This document shows positions 12,701 through 20,960 of a stretch of 64,000 bases of DNA, in pieces. The stretch covers positions 31,294,001 through 31,358,000 of the forward strand of contig NC_072806.1 of NCBI RefSeq assembly GCF_028583425.1, read 5' to 3'. The translations under genes and the position numbers were made by a program. Source of the stretch: Eublepharis macularius (taxonomy: Eukaryota; Chordata; Lepidosauria; Squamata; Eublepharidae). The notes under the pieces were generated by a model that was not told the origin of the DNA, searched no databases, and saw only the letters and a list, made by a program, of their open reading frames with translations. The first letter of the stretch is position 1; every line of letters begins with the position of its first letter.

Positions 12701-13041
12701 CCTCACAACAAGCTTGCGAGGTCGGTTAGGCTGACCGCCAATATTTCAGATGGACTCTGTCCACTGAGATATGACAAACACAAAAGAATCAGTCAGTTAG
12801 CAGCCCCTTAGAGCAGCAGCTAAAATTGGCCACTTGAGGCATCCGTACTAAAGAATTGCTGGACACTTCTTGGTCCTTGAGGCACCCGTAGACTCGGCTG
12901 TCCTCTATCCTCCGCGTTCCAATGTCTCCCCTCTCCCCGCCCCTCACTTACGCGCATGCCCAAAACCTCTCGGTAGAAGCGGGCGGTTTGGGCTCGGTTA
13001 CCGACTTTGAACACGAAATGCAGCGCTCGCCGACCTCCCAT
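696..13041 (-). CDS. GLOD4: GLOD4, glyoxalase domain-containing protein 4 (whole coding span, nine exons)
   Basis: Joined exons on the minus strand: 13041-12952, 12103-12054, 10718-10598, 9699-9555, 8820-8684, 6339-6253, 5784-5671, 4662-4576, 761-696. The total is 897 nt, 298 aa plus stop, the usual length of the family. All eight introns are GT-AG and the phases agree. The protein has two vicinal-oxygen-chelate (glyoxalase-fold) domains, roughly residues 4-130 and 137-260. Recognisable stretches include [40 protein letters not shown] and AFGRIAFSC. The fold is that of glyoxalase I, but no enzymatic reaction is firmly established for GLOD4; the protein has been reported in mitochondria. The start ATG follows the CpG-rich promoter shared with MRM3 and matches the family N-terminus (M-x-x-RRALHF). 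I see no frameshift or premature stop. Confidence 0.96.
1388..1437. repeat. Half of a short foldback element (GCAATCCTA family)
   Basis: Matches one arm of the palindrome at 60581-60660 (caatccta, then gagttactccagtctaag and cccattga). The second arm is missing. Confidence 0.6.
2977..3153. repeat. FB-A foldback retroposon copy 1 (decayed)
   Basis: Left arm reads taaagagtccagtagctcct, right arm is its imperfect reverse complement ending ctaactcctctggatct. Same family as the copies at 15596, 32645, 38143, 41215, 42520, 58586 and 62601. Confidence 0.8.
4576..4662 (-). CDS. GLOD4: GLOD4 coding exon 8
   Basis: Residues 249-277 ([18 protein letters not shown] through KLLDE), acceptor TTTTAG, donor GTGAGT. 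End of the second domain. Confidence 0.95.
4663..5670 (-). other. GLOD4 intron 7
   Basis: Holds a hAT-like element (5178-5421) and a short repeat end (about 5533-5615, with cctgatccagcagggct). Nothing else seen. Confidence 0.6.
5178..5421. mobile_element. hAT-like nonautonomous element
   Basis: Ends are imperfect inverted repeats (TAGGGGTGT and ACATCCCTA). It is flanked by a near-perfect 8-bp duplication, tcaattgg at 5170-5177 and tcaactgg at 5422-5429. Eight-base duplications fit hAT. No transposase is present. Confidence 0.6.
5671..5784 (-). CDS. GLOD4: GLOD4 coding exon 7
   Basis: Residues 211-248, including [20 protein letters not shown] and ending VVILADP; phase 0 at both ends, donor GTGAGT. 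Confidence 0.95.
5785..6252 (-). other. GLOD4 intron 6
   Basis: 468 bp; no recognised element. Confidence 0.6.
6253..6339 (-). CDS. GLOD4: GLOD4 coding exon 6
   Basis: Residues 182-210 (CKLELQGIG through SCPKEQ), phase 0 at both ends, donor GTAAGC. Confidence 0.95.
7398..7640 (-). repeat. Unnamed interspersed repeat fragment
   Basis: Text such as agagcattactgtaatctaa and ttgaattgaggccag resembles a repeat I recall from other lizard genomes, family not certain (possibly a LINE end). Confidence 0.4.
7745..7825 (-). repeat. tRNA-derived SINE, head only
   Basis: The reverse complement reads agcatggtgtagtggttaa and gagttcaaat, matching the A-box and B-box region of a squamate tRNA-SINE. The body is lost. 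Confidence 0.6.
8684..8820 (-). CDS. GLOD4: GLOD4 coding exon 5
   Basis: Residues 136-181 ([10 protein letters not shown] through GYADNQ), starting the second domain. Donor GTTGGT; a second GTGAG four bases further on would break the frame of the next exon. Confidence 0.94.
8821..9554 (-). other. GLOD4 intron 4
   Basis: 734 bp; no recognised element. Confidence 0.6.
9555..9699 (-). CDS. GLOD4: GLOD4 coding exon 4
   Basis: Residues 88-135 plus one base, including [13 protein letters not shown] and [14 protein letters not shown]. This is the end of the first domain and the linker. Donor GTAAGG. Confidence 0.95.
9700..10597 (-). other. GLOD4 intron 3
   Basis: 898 bp; no recognised element. 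Confidence 0.6.
10598..10718 (-). CDS. GLOD4: GLOD4 coding exon 3
   Basis: Completes codon 47 and encodes residues 48-87 (PYDGKWSK through LGNDFL). This is the conserved core of the first domain. Donor GTAGGT. Confidence 0.95.
10719..12053 (-). other. GLOD4 intron 2
   Basis: A diverged copy of the GCAATCCTA foldback lies at about 11525-11605 (tactccagtttaaggccattg and its inverse). Otherwise nothing seen. Confidence 0.55.
12054..12103 (-). CDS. GLOD4: GLOD4 coding exon 2
   Basis: A 50-nt exon for residues 31-46 plus two bases of codon 47 ([16 protein letters not shown]). It follows a TAG acceptor and ends at donor GTGCGT. It is too short to stand out as an open reading frame; it was found by matching the family sequence and checking phase. 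Confidence 0.92.
12104..12951 (-). other. GLOD4 intron 1
   Basis: Contains a MIR/CORE-SINE-like stretch at about 12200-12350 (tactttacagggcagttgta) and remnants of SINE 3' ends at about 12540-12770 (two gcggttt/cctcacaac-type tails). Confidence 0.5.
12952..13041 (-). CDS. GLOD4: GLOD4 coding exon 1
   Basis: Residues 1-30, from the start codon through REVLGMR, then donor GTAAGT. It begins the first glyoxalase-fold domain. Confidence 0.95.
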
Positions 13042-13423
13042 TTTGCGTCTACTGATTTTTCTCTCCCCTATTAGGCTTGTATGCTCATTAGCCCAGTTCT
13101 GATTTTTGCGCTCGTCCCCCCTTCCGGCGCGTGGCAATGACGCCATCCACGAGCCACTAGGAAACCCCACGGTCAGTTTTGACGCTCTATCCGGATGTCT
13201 CTATGATAAAGCTGAGGCACTCTGTTTTCGCGGGGCTGCAGCAACGATAACAAGTAGCTTTGTGGTACTCGAAAGACAAACCAGTGACAGAGACAGACTA
13301 TAAATACAGTAATGATTTGATTACAGCGCTGGAGTTTGGAATCATGGGTAAAAGCCGCTTTTAACACGAGTTCCGGTGCCTTCGACAAACCTCATAGCTG
13401 GAGGAAATCGCGGTTTAAGGAAA

Positions 13424-13431
13424 TGACGTCA
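13424..13431. promoter_or_regulatory. CRE-like site TGACGTCA
   Basis: Perfect 8-bp CREB/ATF consensus palindrome, central between the two genes. Confidence 0.65.
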
Positions 13432-13493
13432 GACACGCCTATCACATGACAGCTGACGCCTTGACGTTGCTTTGCCTCATTTTGCCCACAACC

Positions 13494-13502
13494 AAGATGG
13501 CG
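13494..13502 (+). promoter_or_regulatory. YY1-like motif AAGATGGCG, upstream copy
   Basis: Matches the long YY1 motif that is common at transcription starts. Its ATG opens a 12-codon upstream frame (13497-13535), which would be a uORF if MRM3 transcription starts upstream. Confidence 0.5.
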
Positions 13503-13522
13503 CCTGGCGCACCCCCCCCAAT

Positions 13523-13541
13523 CCGTTGCTATTAGCAACGG
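13523..13541. promoter_or_regulatory. X-box-like (RFX) palindrome
   Basis: ccgttgct-att-agcaacgg is a perfect 8-bp inverted repeat around a 3-bp centre. It contains the two RFX half-sites GTTGCT and AGCAAC. A CCAAT box directly precedes it. Confidence 0.55.
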
Positions 13542-13598
13542 AGGGAGCGTCAGGCAGGTAACCTTGAAGCCGAAGCCCCTTCCGCTGTGCCCTCGACC

Positions 13599-13607
13599 AA
13601 GATGGCG
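13599..13607 (+). promoter_or_regulatory. MRM3: YY1-like motif over the MRM3 start codon
   Basis: AAGATGGCG at 13599-13607 includes the ATG at 13602-13604. Confidence 0.5.
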
Positions 13608-13900
13608 TCCCTCGTGCGGAGCATGGCGCGGTTTCCCTTCTTGCTGCCGCGACCACCATCGAGGGCAACAGGCGGCGAGCGTGGAGTGCGCGCACTGAGA
13701 AGGAGCCCCGTCCGCGTTCTCCCTCCCCGCGCGCAGGCGCAAGAAGACGCCGCTGCCGCCGCCGCCGCTCAGGCCCAGCAGCAGGCCGGCCCCCGCCAGA
13801 AGAAGCCCCGCAGCCGGGAGCCGAAAGCTCCGGCGGAGGAGCCGCAGAAAGAGGCGGAGCTGCGCTACGAGCGGGCCGGGCCCGGCGACAAGAGGCTGAG
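13602..13900 (+). CDS. MRM3: MRM3 coding exon 1
   Basis: Residues 1-99 plus two bases. Targeting peptide, conserved VRALRRSPV, then a low-complexity Ala/Gln stretch near residues 50-65, and LRYERAGPGDKRL. Donor GTAAGG. Confidence 0.93.
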
Positions 13901-16691
13901 GTAAGGAGCTCCACCTCCCTCCCCGCAATGGCTCCCGGGAATTGTAGTTTGGGAGGGTACAAGGGAGGGGGCGTGGCCCAACCGGGTCTGCTTTAAAGGA
14001 ACTTCCAAGCTCCTCCCCTACCTCGAAGGGGACGGGATTCTACGAGCCATGTGACCCTTTTGCGGCGCCTTGCGGAAAGACGGGGACGGTTGCCAATCTC
14101 CAGGTGATGGCTGGAAATCTCCAGCCAACACATATCAGTTCCCCGGGAAAAAATGATTGATTGGGAAGGTAGATTATGGCATTATACCCAGCTAAAGTTC
14201 CTCTTTTCTACAAACGGCACCTTCTCCAGGTTCCACCCCCAAATTTACAGGATCCCGGAGCTGGATATCGGGGTGCAGCCTGGGGAAGATGGGGTTGGAG
14301 AGAGACCTCTCCAGGCTACAATGGCGTAGAGTCCTAAAGACATTTTCTCCAGGCAAAGTGATCTCTGTCGTCTGAGAGTCTCTCTACCCAAGAGTCCCCG
14401 GACACGTGTTCGTCAAATGTCAGGGCATGCAATGTTAGCCGGGAAGCATAGTTTTGAAAGACAGAGCCGGCGGAGATTGCTCCAGAGAGGACAGATTCTC
14501 TCAAAGTCTTGTGCTGTCTCCAGGATCCCTCCTTCTGGAGCCTTTGCCCTGGTAAGGCTCAGTTAATTCAAAGTCTTAAGCAGCAAGGGCAGCAGGGTAA
14601 AAGCTCTGGCACGCCAGAGGTGATCTCTGTCAACTCAGTCTTTCAAAACTATGCTTCCTGGCTAACATTGCTTCTCCTGGCATGTGAAGAACACATGTCA
14701 AAAGTATTATGTAGAGAGACTGAGGCTCAGAGCCAGCCTACAAGGGAAGCCTGACACACGTTGGACACTTGTCAGCTTCCCTCAAGTTTTGATGGGAAAT
14801 GTAGGCGTCCTGGCCTTGCAGCTTACAGAAGTTTACAGAGCGGCAGTCTGTGGGAGGGAAAACATGCGGTCAGGAGAGGAGTGCAGGTGTTGGGCTCTTG
14901 CCGGGCGCCCCCTTTCCCCTCCGCTCTGTGTGTATGTGTGTGGAGAGCCAAGCTGTAAGACCAGGATGCCTACATTTCCCATCAAAACTTGAGGTAAGCT
15001 GACAAGTGTACAATCTGTGTCAGGTGTCATTTGTAGTTTGGCTCTCAGTTGTAATTCAGGGAGATCACTAGGTGCTGAATGGAGGTTGGCAACATTATTC
15101 CCTGCAGGTTGAGTGGGGTGTGGCCTTCGAAGACCACCTTAAATGGGTTGCTCCTGCCTGTACTACTGATAATCTTGTGATATTTCATTGTTCTGGGAGA
15201 AAGGCAGGCCTCAAAATGCTTCAAAGAAGGACATGTTTAGTACATCATGCAGGTGCAGAGAGCGCCAGTTTGAGAGAGGATGTCTTTGTGCCCAAGCCCA
15301 TTCCCTGCTGCTTGAGAGTCAAATTCTGCTTCCCGAACTTCCTTCTTGTTTCTGGGGCTTCCTGTGCTACCCACACATATCCAAGCACATCTTTTGCACC
15401 GAAAGAACGAAAGAAACACATTCCTGTTTTGAAAAAGAAACATGTGGATCTCCCTCTCCTTTTATGCCACCTGTGGCTTCTCCGTAGGCTTCCTTACTCT
15501 GAGTTGGGAAATTCCTAGGTTCAACCTGGGGAGGGAGCTTAGCAGGGATAGAGGGTTGTTAAGAGTCCATCTTCCCAAGCAGCCCTTTTCTACAGTCATA
15601 GATCCAGAGGAGTTAGCCATGTTAGTCTGTAGTTGCAAAATAGTAAAGAGTCCAGTAGAAGCTTCAAGGCTAACCAACTTGATTGTAACATAAGCTTTTG
15701 AGAACCACAGCTCTCTTCGTCAGATGCATGATGCATCTGACGAAGAGAGCTGTGGTTCTTGAAAGCTGACGATGCATCTAATGAAGAGACCTGTGGTTCT
15801 CAAAAGTTGACAGTGCATCAGACAAAGAGACCTGTGGTTCACGAAAGCTTATGCTACAATAAAGTTGGTTAGTCTTAAATGTGCTACTGGACTCTTTACT
15901 ATTTTCAACAGTGGAAGCGATTGCTGTAGTCTGGGGCTAATAACAGGGACCTCTCTGCTCATGGGAAGCTTTTTATTTTTGTGAACAGAAAACTTGTTTT
16001 GTTACAGGAAGCAGATTTCTTTGTTCTTATGGGCTCCTCTTCATTCCGGGCTGTATCCCAAGGAACTTACAGTTTAAATCATGATAGCAAAGAAGGGAAA
16101 TGAATGGAAACCGTATTACTGTGTTTTAGATTCACTCTGGGAGGATAGTTCAGGGGGAACTAGTAAGTATTGCCTCCAGACCAAAAAGCTCAGTTGAAGC
16201 TGCTACGCCCTCATTTTGGCTCCAAGCAACCAACCAACCATGCAGCTTCTCTATCACTCAAAAGTTGCCTTGTCTAGTGTGAGTGGCAACTCTGACCTGT
16301 TTTTCCTCAGCAAAGTGGTGACTATTGCCAAGTCAAGGGCGTTCCGGGAGAAGCACGGGAAGATCTTGCTGGAAGGCCGACGCCTCATTGCCGATGCACT
16401 GGCAGCTGGCGCCGTACCCCAGACACTCTTCTTCAGCATCTTGGAGCGCCTGCGGGAGCTGCCGGCGGCACAACTGAAAGGCGCCAGCCTCGTCAAGGTC
16501 AAGTTCGAAGACGTCACGACCTGGTCTGACGTCATTGCCCCCCAGGGGGTGATTGGTAAGTTGCCTTCAAGGAGCGGAATCTGCCTCCCGCAATGCTTCA
16601 AAGCCAGCCTGAGTCATCCACTGATGGGAACAGCTTCTGAGAAGAGTCCCCCAGGCCCTTGTTCAGGCAGGAGCCTGGCTGGGAAATCTTT

Positions 16692-16737
<46 letters not shown>

Positions 16738-19282
16738 AACAATGAGTTCAGACCTGACAGCCTCCAGCGCTAAAGCCAAGGATCACGTTCTTTTGAGAGC
16801 CTCATAAATGAGCTCCTGCCTCTTCCAGTCTCTCTAATGTTGTCTTGTCTTCGCCATCCGTCTCAATCAAACCGCTGTTTCTTGGATTTGAAGCAGGGGC
16901 GGGCAGAAGAGAGGCCTCAGGCCAATTCTTTGCAGCTCCTGGCAAGGCAAGCCAAATGGACCTTGTTCTGACCCCGCAAAAGTGCTCCTGGCTTTCTTAA
17001 GATGGGCCAAGCTCCCCCCTCTCTCAGCCTGGTCTGCTTCAAAGGGCTGTTGTGATAAAATGAAAGAGGGGAAGAGTCGGCTACTCTGCCCTGAGCCCCT
17101 TGGAGGAAAAGACAAACTATGATGCATAGGCTCAGGTTCAATTAACACAAATAAATCATGTCCTAACCGTTGAGGAAACCTGTATATGCAGTCCAACTTC
17201 TGTTCACTCAGTTTAAGACTCATTGGGATAGCGGGGGCATGAGGCTTCAGGGAAAAGATGGAGCTCCTGGAAGACTAAAGTCACCCCCCCGCCCCGCATC
17301 TAAATTTCTTCCTCTCTACTCACTCATTTCCTCTGCTCTCAGTGGCCTCACCGGCCCTTACTCAAAACGTTTGGAATTTGCACCCTTCTGCTAAAGTTAT
17401 CTTGCTTCTTTTATGAGCAAATGCAAATCTGGCACCCTTTCTAAGGGATGGTTTTCCTCCCGGCCATGGCACACAGTGCTCCCTTTGGCCCTGAGCTCTT
17501 CTCTTGTTCAGCCCCAGCTATTCCCCCTCGAATACCATTTGTTTCTGTTTGCTCAGGCATCTTTCCCAGACCAGATCACGCCAAGATGACTTACCCAGAG
17601 GTTCCGCAGCAGCACAGGCTGCCTCTCTCACTGATCTGCGACAACGTCCGGGATCCAGGCAATCTGGGGACTATCCTGAGATCAGCGGCTGGTGCAGGCT
17701 GCGAGAGGGTCTTGCTTGTCAAAGGTAGGGAAAAGGGGGGGGCTTAGAGCCTTGTTTTTATCCCCTTGGAATGCAAAAATATACATAGCCCAGAACTAAG
17801 ATACTTTTTAAAGGAGTCCCATTCTCTTCTAAAGGAAGGGGTTGTGTGTGTGTGGGGGGGGGTGCATTATTGTTGCAGCAACCACAGCAAAAGTGGCAAC
17901 TTGTGATCGTCCTATTTCTCAAAAAAATACAGAAAAAGATACAGAAGATTCAGCTAGGAAGTCCAAAGGTTTGCCGTCAATATCATCAGGGTCCAAAGAA
18001 AAGCAACACAAGTGGGAGAACACAAGTGGTTTAGTGCCGTTAGGAACAGAGAAGACCAAGGGGGTCTGCTGATGTGCCTTTTCACTCCCAAAGCTCACAT
18101 TTGCTGCCATGAATTGGATCAGTGCACTTCAAGGCCACCTAGACCTATTTCCATGTGTGCGGAGCAGCATATATACCCAAACGTGTGGTCATTCAGTATT
18201 GTGCGCTTATGCACAAAACCACCTTGCAGAGGGATTTGCTCAGGTGTACTTGGAGGAGCAAACAGGAGGTTGTTCTCTAGGATAGAGATCAGCAAGAAAT
18301 TACTACAGGTTCAGGGGCCAGAAATGCTACTCCATGCAAAGGAAACTGGGCATTTGTGGGCCAGCAGGAAGCACTAATTGCTTTGTGAGGCCCTTCCATT
18401 GCTGTAATACTTCCCCTTCCAAAATGACAGGAAAGAAAATCCAAGATCCTGCCCCATTCTCCTTAAAGAGCAGCAGGCAGTCTCAGAACCTGGGACCAAC
18501 TCCCCATTCGTAGGAGGGTAGTAAGATTTATTAACGTCTGAATGTGTATCCCTATTTTTGGATAATGAAGCCAGCAATCCCCATAGAACTGGGGAAGGGA
18601 CTGTGGGCAGTGGTAGCTTGCGATCTCACTTTCTCCCAATTTTTGCCACTCATCCAGGCATTGCCCTTTCCCCTTTCTCTCTCCAGGCTGTGTCGACGCG
18701 TGGGAGCCCAAAGTACTTCGGGCAGGGATGGGCGCTCACTTCCGCCTCCCCGTCATCTCCAACCTGGAGTGGGAGGTGGTCCCAAACTACCTACCCCCTG
18801 ACACATGCGTGTACACAGCGGACTGCACTGTGGAGCCCAGTCTACGGGCCCAGGAGGAGCCCCCAGTGCTGACAAAGGCCAGCTGGTCCTACGAGTTGAA
18901 GGTACAGCCGGTTCGGGGGGCTCAGGGGTCCGATCCAGACAGTGAAGAGGCGGCAGCAGCAGCAGGGCCAGGCCCATTGGGAGTGAAGTATTACTTTGAG
19001 CCATGGATGGAGGGTCCCGTGGCTGTGGTAATTGGGGGGGAGACCCACGGCTTGAGCGTAGAAGCCAAGAAGTTGACGGAGAGCACAGGCGGGCGGCGGC
19101 TGCTCATCCCCGTGGTGCCAGGCGTAGAGAGTCTGAACGCGGCCATGGCGGCCAGCATCCTGCTTTTTGAAGCCAAGAGACAGCTGCACCAAAGAGAGGA
19201 AATCGGAAGCCACGAGGAGCCACGTAACCAGGGTCGGCCACAGCTGCTGAGCACTCGCCGTCTGCCGGAGAGAGCAACTTAG
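13602..19282 (+). CDS. MRM3: MRM3 (RNMTL1), mitochondrial rRNA 2'-O-methyltransferase 3 (whole coding span, four exons)
   Basis: Joined exons 13602-13900, 16311-16555, 17557-17724 and 18687-19282 give 1308 nt, 435 aa plus stop (human about 420). All introns are GT-AG. The N-terminus is rich in Arg and hydrophobic residues with no acidic residue in the first 20, as in mitochondrial targeting peptides. Residues about 108-180 form the substrate-binding domain (FREKHGKILLEGRRLI). The C-terminal SpoU/TrmH methyltransferase fold has all three motifs: NVRDPGNLGTILRSAAG (211-227), VVIGGETHG (about 351-359) and LLIPVVPGVESLNAAMAA (about 376-393). The family methylates a guanosine 2'-OH in the peptidyl-transferase loop of mitochondrial 16S rRNA using S-adenosylmethionine. 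The ATG at 13602 has a good context; an in-frame GTG at 13587 is unlikely to be used. Confidence 0.96.
14089..14275. repeat. GGGTTGCC/GGCAACCC foldback family, degraded copy
   Basis: Contains ggttgccaatctccaggtga, the central gccattata-type segment in diverged form, and ttctccaggttccaccccca. Family members with intact ends are at 25074, 53031, 59015 and 62732. Confidence 0.6.
14730..15044. mobile_element. GAGCCAAGC foldback element, copy 1
   Basis: Palindromic: the left arm (ggacacttgtcagcttccct, caagttttgatgggaaatgt) returns inverted on the right, ending gtagtttggctc. The centre carries a unique stretch (about 14830-14930). Copy 2 is at 50303-50504. Confidence 0.75.
15596..15912. repeat. 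FB-A foldback retroposon copy 2, with a 41-bp internal triplication
   Basis: Begins tcatagatccagaggagtta and ends ggactctttactatttt, with inverted arms. The right arm contains three tandem 41-bp units (about 15731-15853), each starting atgcatct, gtgcatca or close variants and including agagctgtggttct-type sequence. Confidence 0.85.
16311..16555 (+). CDS. MRM3: MRM3 coding exon 2
   Basis: Residues 100-181 plus one base (KVVTIAKSRAFREKHGKILL through IAPQGVI). Substrate-binding domain. Acceptor TTTTCCTCAG, donor GTAAGT. Confidence 0.95.
16556..17556 (+). other. MRM3 intron 2
   Basis: Contains a (CT)n microsatellite at about 16691-16733; otherwise nothing recognised. Confidence 0.65.
16691..16733. 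repeat. (CT)n microsatellite
   Basis: About 21 uninterrupted CT dinucleotides, 140 bases after the exon 2 donor. Confidence 0.95.
17557..17724 (+). CDS. MRM3: MRM3 coding exon 3
   Basis: Residues 182-237 plus one base. Carries SpoU motif 1 (NVRDPGNLGT, ILRSAAGAG). Acceptor TTTGCTCAG, donor GTAGGG. Confidence 0.95.
17725..18686 (+). other. MRM3 intron 3
   Basis: 962 bp; a short G run and GT repeat near 17841-17865, otherwise nothing recognised. Confidence 0.6.
18687..19282 (+). CDS. MRM3: MRM3 coding exon 4 and stop
   Basis: Residues 238-435. Carries CVDAWEPKVLRAGMGAHF, a variable acidic and Ala-rich insert (about residues 300-335), SpoU motifs 2 and 3, and a tail ending in TAG. Acceptor CTCTCCAG. 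Confidence 0.95.
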
Positions 19283-19435
19283 ACTCATCCTTTTGTGGGG
19301 CTACACTCCTCCCCTTCTAGCTAAAGTAACTCACTCATCCAGCAACACAGAAGCCTTGTTGCCCTGGAGACCGTCCGTCCGGAATATTTGCTAAATGTGG
19401 TCCTTCAGGATGTAGAAATGCAAGAATCTTGCAGA

Positions 19436-19441
19436 AATAAA
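19436..19441 (+). terminator. MRM3: MRM3 poly(A) signal candidate
   Basis: AATAAA 154 bases after the stop codon. Later AATAAA copies near 19573 and 19860 are alternatives. Confidence 0.55.
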
Positions 19442-19449
19442 CAGGCAAC

Positions 19450-20960
19450 AGCCAAAACTTTCTAGACAGACTTTGGTAGAATTCTGAGTTCTTCTGCTTC
19501 AGGTCGCAGAATATATACAGAGTCCCTGTTTTTGAATGCTCCCAGACACCCTCTAAATCAGCGACCTGCATGTAATAAACCAACACTAGGGAAAAAGGCT
19601 CAGCACAGCCCTCTCTCCCAGATACAGTGTCCTCTCCTAGTTACCGGGGAACAATCTTCCAGAGAAGAGCATTCCAAAATAGGGACTTTTCCCACCTGCG
19701 GCAAAAAAGTCCAGCCTTCAGAAGCGTTTGGATTTTGCGGCAAAACCAGAAGGGTTTTGATTGCAAAACTGGGCTAAGTTTGTTCCAACCCTTGCCCATG
19801 TAGCTGGCACGAAAGTCAGCACAAAATGCCCTGGGCAGCATTTGCCAATGTAGACTCAAAATAAAATTGCCTCATATGTGACTCAGTGGCTGGCAGGTGA
19901 TTCACAATGGTATCAACAGAAGCTGAGGACACGAGAGATACTCGGGATGCTAAATGCAGGCAGGTTTGTTGCAGTTTCCCTTCTGCAGAGTGACCCTCCG
20001 TTTTGTCTTCTCCCCCCCCCTCGCCCCACCCCTACGATGCGTTTCTACTGAAAATGGCAATGCAGTTTACTCTGAAGCCAGATGGGTACAAAATAACCTT
20101 TCGGTTTGCTTGTCAGTCTGTTTAAATAGGGGAGAAGAAAATAACATGGTCTCCAGTAGTCTGCAATTTCTGCTCTCAGTATGTCTGTTATGAATTGAAA
20201 AAAATCTTTTCTAAAAAACTTGTACCGTAATCGCACCATAGTTCCTTCCCCACCTACACACTAGCTGCGGGCCATGTGGTGCAACCTTTTAGATTATTTT
20301 AAAATGTGATCTGAGGATGATTGCTGTGCTATCTAAACTGTTCTCTTTTTTAACCCATCAGTAATCTTTGAAACTAGTATTTTGCTGACCAGATGTATTT
20401 TAATTCTGTAGATCTTCAACATTAGATTCTAGTTGATGAAGCAGATTGCAAAACTTAATTTGGCCAGAAGGTGGCAATACATGCAGGAAAGCAGTTTATG
20501 GGGGGAAAATAGGCTGCCATACCTCACCTGTTTGAAGCTAAAACAAGGCCTGATTCACACATGCAGGAGAAGGGAGTGAATATTACAGGTTATACCACTT
20601 AAGTCTGCAGGATGAAGATTTGAGCTTTGAATGCTTTTTCACAGAATGGAAAAAAATACTCTCCCTTCTCTTGGCTTGTTGTGCTGGCTTTCTATTTGCA
20701 GGGATTTCTTTAAACATAAGGCTGTATTCCAAAATGGGGCACTCCCTCAACAGTCTGAAGTGGTGTATTCTATCCTATCACCATATGGACTAGAATCTTG
20801 AATTGGAACTCACTTCTCTCAACTTGCATGCCCCAAAAAGGGTTCCTATACTTCTACGGCATCTGTTTGTCTTTAGAGTGCTTTTTCCCCTACCCAGAGG
20901 TGGCCCAGAGACTTGGGTGCATCTTTACTGCACAAAAAAAACCAAGGCACACTCCCTACA
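19450..20960. other. Convergent intergenic space MRM3/NXN
   Basis: AT-rich, no gene or clear repeat. It separates the ends of two converging genes. Confidence 0.5.

Larger units (their letters stand above)
13042..13601. promoter_or_regulatory. Head-to-head GLOD4/MRM3 promoter region
   Basis: 560 bp separate the two start codons, which face apart. The stretch is CpG-rich and has no TATA box that I can place. It contains a full CRE palindrome (13424-13431), a TCACATGA E-box (13442-13449), a YY1-like motif (13494-13502), a CCAAT box (13518-13522) and an X-box-like palindrome (13523-13541). A second YY1-like motif covers the MRM3 start codon. The layout is typical of bidirectional housekeeping promoters; start sites are not visible from sequence alone. 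Confidence 0.8.
13901..16310 (+). other. MRM3 intron 1
   Basis: Holds three repeats described separately: a TGGCAACCCT-family copy (14089-14275), a GAGCCAAGC-family copy (14730-15044) and FB-A copy 2 (15596-15912). Nothing else recognised. Confidence 0.7.

Noticed and set aside
13587..13601. Upstream GTG as MRM3 start
   Set aside because: An ATG in good context follows five codons later and matches the family N-terminus.
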